Positions 1 through 4,112 of a stretch of 5,717 nucleotides of DNA are shown piece after piece. The notes beneath the pieces were generated by a model, which worked only from the letters and a program-made list of their open reading frames with translations, was not told the DNA's origin and made no database searches. Within the stretch, counting starts at the first letter, position 1. The number at the start of each line of letters is the position of its first letter. The DNA is from Pseudomonadota bacterium (lineage in GTDB: Bacteria > Pseudomonadota > Gammaproteobacteria > Xanthomonadales > Rhodanobacteraceae), in assembly GCA_025351555.1 (NCBI GenBank), contig JANXVS010000020.1, positions 1 to 5,717 of the forward strand, written 5' to 3'. A program made the translations under genes and the position numbers.

Positions 1-28
1 CGACGAGGCCGCAGTAATGGGAACGCAT
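1..28 (-). CDS. aspS: Aspartyl-tRNA synthetase, first nine codons only (cut by the left edge)
   Basis: Read leftwards from an ATG at 28-26, the sequence gives MRSHYCGLV and then leaves the window. This matches the start of bacterial aspartyl-tRNA synthetases: the E. coli enzyme begins MRTEYCG, and as I recall xanthomonad ones begin MRTH[FY]CGLV. The enzyme charges tRNA-Asp with aspartate in the cytoplasm, and the N-terminal residues lead into its anticodon-binding OB fold. A GGAG ribosome-binding site (rc of 38-41) lies 9 nt before the ATG, and a promoter candidate and a terminator lie just upstream. An FmdB gene upstream on the same strand fits, because FmdB genes are often found near aspS in proteobacteria. 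Only nine codons are visible, so the call rests on this short match plus context. Extending the sequence to the left would settle it. Confidence 0.8.
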
Positions 29-37
29 GGGTTACGA

Positions 38-41
38 CTCC
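38..41 (-). promoter_or_regulatory. Ribosome-binding site of aspS
   Basis: GGAG on the minus strand with a 9-nt spacer to the ATG at 28. It supports that ATG as the true start of the partial aspS gene. Confidence 0.6.
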
Positions 42-48
42 GGGATTC

Positions 49-66
49 CGGCCGCATCCGCGGCCG
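49..66 (-). other. GC-rich hairpin in the aspS leader
   Basis: CGGCCGC (66-60), loop GGAT, GCGGCCG (55-49): a perfect 7-bp all-GC stem with a four-base loop. It ends 7 nt before the GGAG ribosome-binding site of aspS and lies downstream of the promoter candidate, so it would be in the 5' leader. A stem this close could modulate ribosome access. In GC-rich DNA it may also be incidental. Confidence 0.4.
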
Positions 67-77
67 CAGGATCGCGC

Positions 78-106
78 ATCCTACGAAGGATTTTGCTGCA
101 CTGCAA
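78..106 (-). promoter_or_regulatory. Candidate sigma-70 promoter for aspS
   Basis: On the minus strand, TTGCAG (106-101) and TAGGAT (83-78) are separated by exactly 17 nt. They match the consensus hexamers at three and four of six positions. Initiation would fall near 70, giving a leader of about 40 nt. The -35 box overlaps the tail of the upstream terminator, an economical layout in which one unit ends as the next begins. The match is moderate and was found by eye. Confidence 0.4.
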
Positions 107-132
107 ACAAAACGCCCGCCGAAGTGGCGGGC
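104..132 (-). terminator. Rho-independent terminator ahead of aspS
   Basis: On the minus strand, GCCCGCC (132-126), loop ACTTC, GGCGGGC (120-114) form a perfect 7-bp GC stem followed by GTTTTGTTTG. Stem plus U-rich tail is the classical intrinsic terminator form. It would end leftward transcripts from the DUF3011 unit and insulate aspS. On the plus strand there is no T-tract, so it acts in one direction. Confidence 0.8.
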
Positions 133-230
133 ACTGACCACCTTAGCTATTCAGGGCGATGGAAAAACACAGAGGAGACCGCCAAAAACGCTTACCGCTT
201 GATGTGCGGACCGACCCATGAAGGGGCCGG

Positions 231-262
231 CGCAGTGCCAGCAACTTTCTGCTGGCACTGCG
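231..262. repeat. Perfect 13-bp inverted repeat (hairpin)
   Basis: CGCAGTGCCAGCA at 231-243 and its exact reverse complement at 250-262 flank a 6-nt loop. There is no T-tract on either side, so it is not a standard intrinsic terminator. As RNA it would be very stable. It could be an RNA-stabilising 3' stem-loop, part of a small RNA, or a REP-like element. Copies elsewhere in the genome would decide the last option. Confidence 0.6.
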
Positions 263-297
263 TGAGTCGAGTACGGACCTGTGCCGGACTTAAGCGT

Positions 298-330
298 GCG
301 AAATCTGCACACGAACGTGCAGTATTTCGC
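298..330. repeat. Imperfect hairpin just after the DUF3011 stop codon
   Basis: GCGAAATCTGCAC (298-310) pairs with 317-330 as 7 bp, one bulged base (323) and 6 bp, around a 6-nt loop. Reading leftwards it starts 17 nt after the DUF3011 stop codon, where a terminator or stabilising stem would be expected. The bases that follow (ACGCTTAAG) are not U-rich, so termination here would be weak. Confidence 0.5.
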
Positions 331-347
331 GTACTGATCAGTAACGA

Positions 348-908
348 TCAGCGCCAGCGGCGATCGATGGTGAAAACTCCGGCGCAGCCCTGGACTACCC
401 AGATTCCGGCGCGGTTCGAACCCCAAGTCTGACCTTCCACGCAAGGTGTACCGGATGTTTGCTGTTCAAGGGAAGCACGCCCGCCGCCACCGAGGTCCAC
501 GCCGCAAAAATTGTATTCGTAGTCATGGCTGGCGCAGCGTATGGCGAATCGCTGATCCCAACTGGAGTCGGGCTGCCAACCGCCGCCCTGATCGCCCGCG
601 CTGCTGTAACCATGCCCGCGACCACGGCCGCGACCCCGCTGCTCGACAGCCACGAAACGGCCGCCGCAACCGCCATCCACCCACAGCCCGTCCTGGTCGA
701 TATCCCAGTTTTGACCGCGAACACACCGTGTATGGGAAAGTTGCCGCACGATACGCGCGTCGTGCCAAGGCACATCGCAACGGGTGACGGCAAAGTCGTG
801 GCTCTGACAATCCACTGCACCACCGGAGCGATGATCCGCGCGCGCAGCGGGAACCGACGCGAAAAAAAGCACGAAGAGAGAAATTACCGCAAATAATCGT
901 GTCATCAT
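348..908 (-). CDS. Secreted cysteine-rich protein with two DUF3011 repeats
   Basis: A protein of 186 residues from the ATG at 908. An adjacent ATG at 905 is equally possible. An in-frame ATG at 947 is less likely, because AGGAGA (920-915) sits 6 nt before 908. Residues 3-24 are a Sec signal peptide: TR, a hydrophobic core LFAVISLFVLFFA, and an ARA|D cleavage site. The mature protein has two copies of one module (about 32-89 and 117-182), each with four cysteines (34, 44, 62, 81; 125, 135, 156, 175) and ending in a Gly/Trp-rich GxWV..GC...F motif. This is the DUF3011 pattern, whose molecular function is unknown to me. The spacing suggests two disulfides per module in the periplasm or outside the cell. 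The modules are joined by an Arg-Gly repeat (91-98) and a Gly/Ser-rich linker. The gene lies between FmdB and aspS on the same strand. Confidence 0.85.
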   Translation of the reverse strand: MMTRLFAVISLFVLFFASVPAARADHRSGGAVDCQSHDFAVTRCDVPWHDARIVRQLSHTRCVRGQNWDIDQDGLWVDGGCGGRFVAVEQRGRGRGRGHGYSSAGDQGGGWQPDSSWDQRFAIRCASHDYEYNFCGVDLGGGGRASLEQQTSGTPCVEGQTWGSNRAGIWVVQGCAGVFTIDRRWR

Positions 909-914
909 CACACT

Positions 915-920
915 TCTCCT
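915..920 (-). promoter_or_regulatory. Ribosome-binding site deciding the DUF3011 start
   Basis: AGGAGA on the minus strand, 6 nt from the ATG at 908 and 9 nt from the ATG at 905. The frame is open further upstream to an ATG at 947, but that extension would put charged residues ahead of the signal peptide and would contain this site. The start is therefore 908 or 905. Confidence 0.75.
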
Positions 921-965
921 TCCAATCCCTGAGCGCAATTGCTCCAATTACAGTGTAGTCGGATT

Positions 966-990
966 TTCCAGGGGCGGGTGGCGCCTGGAA
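966..990. repeat. Short inverted repeat between FmdB and DUF3011 genes
   Basis: TTCCAGG (966-972) and CCTGGAA (984-990) form a 7-bp stem with an 11-nt loop, in the 147-nt gap between the FmdB stop and the DUF3011 start. No U-tract follows on the minus strand, so it is at most a weak terminator. Apart from this and a 5-bp stem at 1003-1020, I see nothing in the gap and no convincing promoter. The DUF3011 gene may therefore be partly read from upstream. Confidence 0.35.
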
Positions 991-1055
991 CACTATCCGA
1001 TCACGCCGCTTTGTTGGCGTTCAGAATTGTCCGAAGGCGGTTGCCCGGCGGATAG

Positions 1056-1421
1056 TCAGTTCCCCGGCGCAGGAGTGGATTTGGATTCCGGCTTGGAGAC
1101 CGCTGCCTTATCGGCCGGCTTTTTTTCCGCGACTTTGCTCTCAGCCGGCTTGGCGCTTTCGGCCGGCTTGGTATCGGCCTGCTTGGCATCGGCTGTCTTC
1201 GGTTCGCCCTTTTCCACCAGATTGCGTTTTTTGTCGCCGTCTTTCTTGAAATCGGTTTCGTACCAGCCGCTGCCGGACAGGCGGAATGAAGGCGCGGTCA
1301 AACAGCGCCGCACACCGGGGGCCCCGCATTGCGGGCATGCATTCGGATCGGGGTCGCTCAATTTCTGCAAGCGATCAAAATGCTCGCTGCAAGTTACGCA
1401 TTCAAATTCGTAGATCGGCAT
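1056..1421 (-). CDS. FmdB-family zinc-ribbon protein with a charged tail
   Basis: A 121-residue protein. The start is set at 1421 because the family begins MPIYE[FY]xC at residue 1; the in-frame ATG at 1493 would add 24 residues unlike the family. Residues 1-35 are a zinc ribbon with two CxxC pairs (C8/C11 and C29/C32) that should bind one Zn2+. APSFRLSGSGWYETDFK (about 48-64) is the conserved segment following the ribbon in FmdB/CxxC_CxxC_SSSS proteins. From about residue 70 the protein is a low-complexity Lys/Ala/Pro/Glu tail of near-repeats such as KPAES, presumably disordered. Family members are often named regulators, after formamidase operon protein FmdB, but their biochemical role is poorly defined. 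No clear Shine-Dalgarno precedes the ATG. The gene lies 150 nt behind the TonB receptor and points at the aspS region. Confidence 0.88.
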   Translation of the reverse strand: MPIYEFECVTCSEHFDRLQKLSDPDPNACPQCGAPGVRRCLTAPSFRLSGSGWYETDFKKDGDKKRNLVEKGEPKTADAKQADTKPAESAKPAESKVAEKKPADKAAVSKPESKSTPAPGN

Positions 1422-1514
1422 GGAAGGAAATCGATAAGCGGGGGAACCTGACAAACTATGCGGCTGCGGCACGCAAATACAAGCCCAGGCCATGCTCCGG
1501 ACTTGTGTAACCCA

Positions 1515-1550
1515 CGATACCGCTGCCGGATCAAACCGGCAGCGGTATCG
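1515..1550 (-). terminator. Perfect 15-bp stem-loop after the TonB receptor gene
   Basis: CGATACCGCTGCCGG (1515-1529) and its exact complement (1536-1550) enclose a 6-nt loop. On the minus strand the stem begins 21 nt after the receptor stop codon, the normal place for a terminator. The bases that follow in that direction (TGGGTTAC) are not a U-tract, so termination may be incomplete or the stem may mainly protect the mRNA end. It separates the receptor unit from the FmdB gene. Confidence 0.6.
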
Positions 1551-1571
1551 CTTTCCCGACGCTTGTATTGA

Positions 1572-4064
1572 TCAGAAATCGCGCGTCAGGCGCATACCCA
1601 GCGTCCGCGGTTGCACGGGAATGATATAGGTATTCCCGCCGCAAATTTCTGCGCGGCATTCGGCGTAATTGGCGATTTGACCACGGTTGTCGAACGCATT
1701 CTTCAGATAGAAGTCAAGCGACCACTGGTCCTTCTTGAAGCCCGCGGAAAGATCGACCGTCCCGTACCCCGGCAGATCGCCGAGAATGCCGCCTTGCAGG
1801 AGGCGCAGGTCTGAGCGCCGGCGGCCGGTACCAAACACCGCTCCCTGTGCGTAGGCTTCGTTGCCGTAGAAGTCGAAGGTGTAGCGTGCGGTCAGATCGC
1901 CCTTTACCTTCGGTGTGATCGGCAACTGCGTGCCTTTCGGCGCCAATGGTCCATCCGGGAAATCGCTCGAAGGCGGGCACACCGTGACCGGTTGATCGTT
2001 TGCATCCAGCGCACCGCAATAGTTCTGCGTAAGCTCGGAGTGATAGACCGCAATACCGCCGGTCAGTATCAGGTTATAGGTCGCCGACCAACTCACGTTG
2101 GATTCAAAACCACGGATGCGTGCCTGGTTGGCATTCCTGATCTCGGTCAGGCCATTGGCGCCGACCACAGAAAACTGGAAGTCCTTCCAGTTTTCCTGGA
2201 ACACGGCGCCGTTCCAGCGCAGATGGTGATCGAGCCATTCGGTCTTCCAGCCGAACTCGTAGTTGGTCAGAAAATCCGCCTGGTACGGCGGCAGCGTACC
2301 GCGACGATTGATGCCGCCGGGCCGGAATCCTTCCGACCACGTCGCGTAGATCATCTTGTCCGCATCGAACTTGTAGGTCAGGTTGGCGCGGCCTATGTGA
2401 TCGTTCTGCGTGACCTTCTTGTCGAACTCCTTGCATGGGGCGCCCTCGAACGGTATCGAATCGGGACAATCGGTCTGGCCAGGGGAGCCACCGAAGTAGG
2501 CAGTCGTTGGATCGCTCCCGCCATAGCCAAAGAAGCCTCTCAGGCTGTTTGCGGTGTGGAAGAAGCGAGCGCCGACAGTTGCAGTCAGATTGTCGGTCAG
2601 ATCGTAGGACGCCTCGCCGAACAAAGCCCGGTCGTTGTCCTCGCGCACCTGCCGGGTCAGCCAGATCGTATTCGGCCAGCCGGTAACGGAAAGATCGGAG
2701 CCGAGATTGTCGATCAGGTAATCCTGCAGGATGTCGTGCGACTGGCGTTCGGTGAAGGCGCCGACGGTAAAACGCAAGCGCTGATCGCGCGGAGACGAGA
2801 CGCGCAACTCGTTGCTGGTCTTGCGATACGCATCCTCGGCGTGGATGTGCTGGCTGGGATCGATCAGGTTGCCATTGTTGTCATGGATATAGGCGCCGTA
2901 GCCGGCCAGCGTGTCGTACCAGAACGAGTAGTCGCTGTAGTCCTGGTCGTAGTGATCGCTGCGATTGAGGTGAGCACCGGTATAGACGACATCGAAATTG
3001 CCGATCTTGCCTTGCACCGTGAGCGCGGACTGGATCCAGCGGTCCTCGGATTTCTCCGGAAAGAAGTGAGTGACCTTCAGATCGCCGACATGCGGATCGA
3101 ACGCATAGATGCCGTTGACATGCGCACTCTGCGCGACCACGCTCGGCGTGATCGACCAGTTGTCGTTGAGGTCGATCTTGAGCGCGGCGCGCCCACCGCG
3201 GGTGTCGGCAAAGTTGTAGTTCTCACGCGCCTGGCTGGCGTTGTTGATCGTGATCGGCGGCAGCGTTGTGCCATCGATGGGGCTGGTTCCCGTGTAGGTG
3301 CGTGTGCCATAAACATTGTCGATGTAGCCGGCATCCTGCTTGCTCCAGCCGACCACGCGCAACGCCATCCACGACGTCAGCGGCAGATTCACGTAGCCTT
3401 CGGTGATGTAGCCGGTGTTGCCGTGATCGATGGTGCTGACCTCGGCGCTGACGCTGGCGGAAAACGCCGTCGGGTCAGGCTTGTTGGTGATGATGCGAAT
3501 CGTGCCCGATTCAGAGCTTGCGCCGTACAGCGTACCTTGCGGGCCGGCCAGCGCCTCGATGCGCTGTACGTCATAGATATGCGGGTCGATGGCACCGACG
3601 GCCGTGGTGATCGGCTGCTCGTCGAGATAGACACCCACACTCGGCGGAGGGCCAGAGTGATTGCCGTTGCTGCCGCTCTCGACTCCGCGCATCGAAACCT
3701 GGCCAAAACCGGGCTGGTAAGCGCCTTGCGAAGAGCTGGTAGATACGCTGGGCAGCAGCTTCACGTAATCGGAGATGTCCGCCACGTTCATCTGCGTCAG
3801 CTTGTCGGTGTTCAGCACGTCCAGGCTGATCGGCACGTCTTGCAGATTCTCGGTGCGTTTCTGCGCGGTTACCGTGATCGTTTCCAGTTCGCTCGACTTT
3901 GTCGTCTGATCCGTCCTGGCCCCTTCGGCCTGCGGATCGGGATCGGCATCAGTCGCGGCAAAAACCGGCGCGAAACAGGCCAGGTGAATGGCTGCGGCCA
4001 ACGGCAGGCGGGACAAGGTGAAACGGCTGGAACAGCGCAACCTGTTGCTGGATGATACTTTCAT
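1572..4064 (-). CDS. TonB-dependent outer-membrane receptor
   Basis: A complete 830-residue receptor, within the usual size for the family. The ATG at 4064 follows GGGGAG (4075-4070) by 5 nt. Residues 1-36 are a signal peptide ending PVFA|A. ETITVTA (61-67) is the TonB box, followed by the plug domain (about 70-195), which includes DVPISLDVL, the MRGVE segment and the GPQGTLYGASSESGTIRI block. The rest is a 22-strand beta-barrel with the typical YATWSEGFRPGG motif (573-584), and it ends in LGMRLTRDF with the terminal phenylalanine used for BAM-mediated insertion. It imports a scarce ligand using TonB-ExbBD energy. The ligand cannot be told from sequence. There is no N-terminal signalling (STN) domain, so it is not a FecA-type transducer. 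Six mature cysteines form three local pairs (533/544, 683/696, 803/808). It lies 48 nt behind a TPR-sulfotransferase gene, suggesting a joint function. Confidence 0.95.
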   Translation of the reverse strand: MKVSSSNRLRCSSRFTLSRLPLAAAIHLACFAPVFAATDADPDPQAEGARTDQTTKSSELETITVTAQKRTENLQDVPISLDVLNTDKLTQMNVADISDYVKLLPSVSTSSSQGAYQPGFGQVSMRGVESGSNGNHSGPPPSVGVYLDEQPITTAVGAIDPHIYDVQRIEALAGPQGTLYGASSESGTIRIITNKPDPTAFSASVSAEVSTIDHGNTGYITEGYVNLPLTSWMALRVVGWSKQDAGYIDNVYGTRTYTGTSPIDGTTLPPITINNASQARENYNFADTRGGRAALKIDLNDNWSITPSVVAQSAHVNGIYAFDPHVGDLKVTHFFPEKSEDRWIQSALTVQGKIGNFDVVYTGAHLNRSDHYDQDYSDYSFWYDTLAGYGAYIHDNNGNLIDPSQHIHAEDAYRKTSNELRVSSPRDQRLRFTVGAFTERQSHDILQDYLIDNLGSDLSVTGWPNTIWLTRQVREDNDRALFGEASYDLTDNLTATVGARFFHTANSLRGFFGYGGSDPTTAYFGGSPGQTDCPDSIPFEGAPCKEFDKKVTQNDHIGRANLTYKFDADKMIYATWSEGFRPGGINRRGTLPPYQADFLTNYEFGWKTEWLDHHLRWNGAVFQENWKDFQFSVVGANGLTEIRNANQARIRGFESNVSWSATYNLILTGGIAVYHSELTQNYCGALDANDQPVTVCPPSSDFPDGPLAPKGTQLPITPKVKGDLTARYTFDFYGNEAYAQGAVFGTGRRRSDLRLLQGGILGDLPGYGTVDLSAGFKKDQWSLDFYLKNAFDNRGQIANYAECRAEICGGNTYIIPVQPRTLGMRLTRDF

Positions 4065-4069
4065 GGTCT

Positions 4070-4075
4070 CTCCCC
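4070..4075 (-). promoter_or_regulatory. Ribosome-binding site of the TonB receptor gene
   Basis: GGGGAG on the minus strand, 5 nt before the ATG at 4064. It fixes the receptor start at the beginning of the signal peptide. Confidence 0.65.
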
Positions 4076-4078
4076 GGG

Positions 4079-4107
4079 ATTTTAATTTTAAGCAACAATT
4101 TCCACAA
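4079..4107 (-). promoter_or_regulatory. Candidate promoter inside the sulfotransferase-receptor gap
   Basis: TTGTGG (4107-4102) and TAAAAT (4084-4079) are spaced by exactly 17 nt on the minus strand, in an AT-rich island between two GC-rich genes. The -10 box matches the consensus at five of six positions, the -35 at three. Initiation would fall only about 8-10 nt before the receptor ATG and would clip or barely keep the ribosome-binding site. It is therefore either a promoter with a very short leader or simply AT-rich spacer. Cotranscription from the sulfotransferase gene is the competing view. Confidence 0.3.
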
Positions 4108-4112
4108 TGAAA

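Larger units (their letters stand above)
133..347 (-). other. Noncoding hairpin-rich stretch (long 3' UTR or small RNA)
   Basis: About 215 nt lie between the DUF3011 stop codon and the terminator at 132, with no credible gene on either strand. Two strong hairpins (330-298 and 262-231) precede the terminator in the leftward direction. The only small minus-strand ATG frame (220-151, 22 codons) has no Shine-Dalgarno sequence. The likeliest reading is the structured 3' untranslated region of the DUF3011 mRNA, or a small RNA sharing its terminator. I recognise no known RNA family. Confidence 0.45.

Noticed and set aside
151..220. A 22-codon minus-strand frame starting at the ATG at 220
   Set aside because: It has no Shine-Dalgarno sequence and no recognisable character, and it lies among the hairpins of the noncoding stretch.
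333..342. 10-bp palindrome ACTGATCAGT at the end of the DUF3011 gene
   Set aside because: It overlaps the vicinity of the stop codon, is not followed by a U-tract, and is short enough to occur by chance. No operator context is visible.
413..424. GGTTCGAACCCC resembling a tRNA T-arm
   Set aside because: It is inside the DUF3011 coding sequence and encodes part of the conserved second module. No acceptor, D-arm or anticodon stem surrounds it.
124..896. Plus-strand open frames at 124-432, 446-787 and 459-896
   Set aside because: They overlap the well-supported DUF3011 gene or the hairpin region. They have no ribosome-binding site or family resemblance, and their residue composition is Arg/Ala/His-rich as in shadow frames.
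1075..1200. Near-repeats in the FmdB tail as a possible tandem repeat element
   Set aside because: The repeats follow the Lys-Pro-Ala codon pattern of a low-complexity protein tail and are not exact at the DNA level.
1422..1493. N-terminal extension of FmdB from the in-frame ATG at 1493
   Set aside because: The 24 added residues are unlike the family, whose members begin with MPIYE. The GGAG before that ATG is only one base away, too close to act.
1992..4055. A 687-codon open frame on the plus strand
   Set aside because: It lies wholly antisense to the TonB receptor. Its translation is a Val/Ile/Arg/Gly-rich string with no recognisable domain, which is what codon bias of a GC-rich gene produces on the opposite strand.
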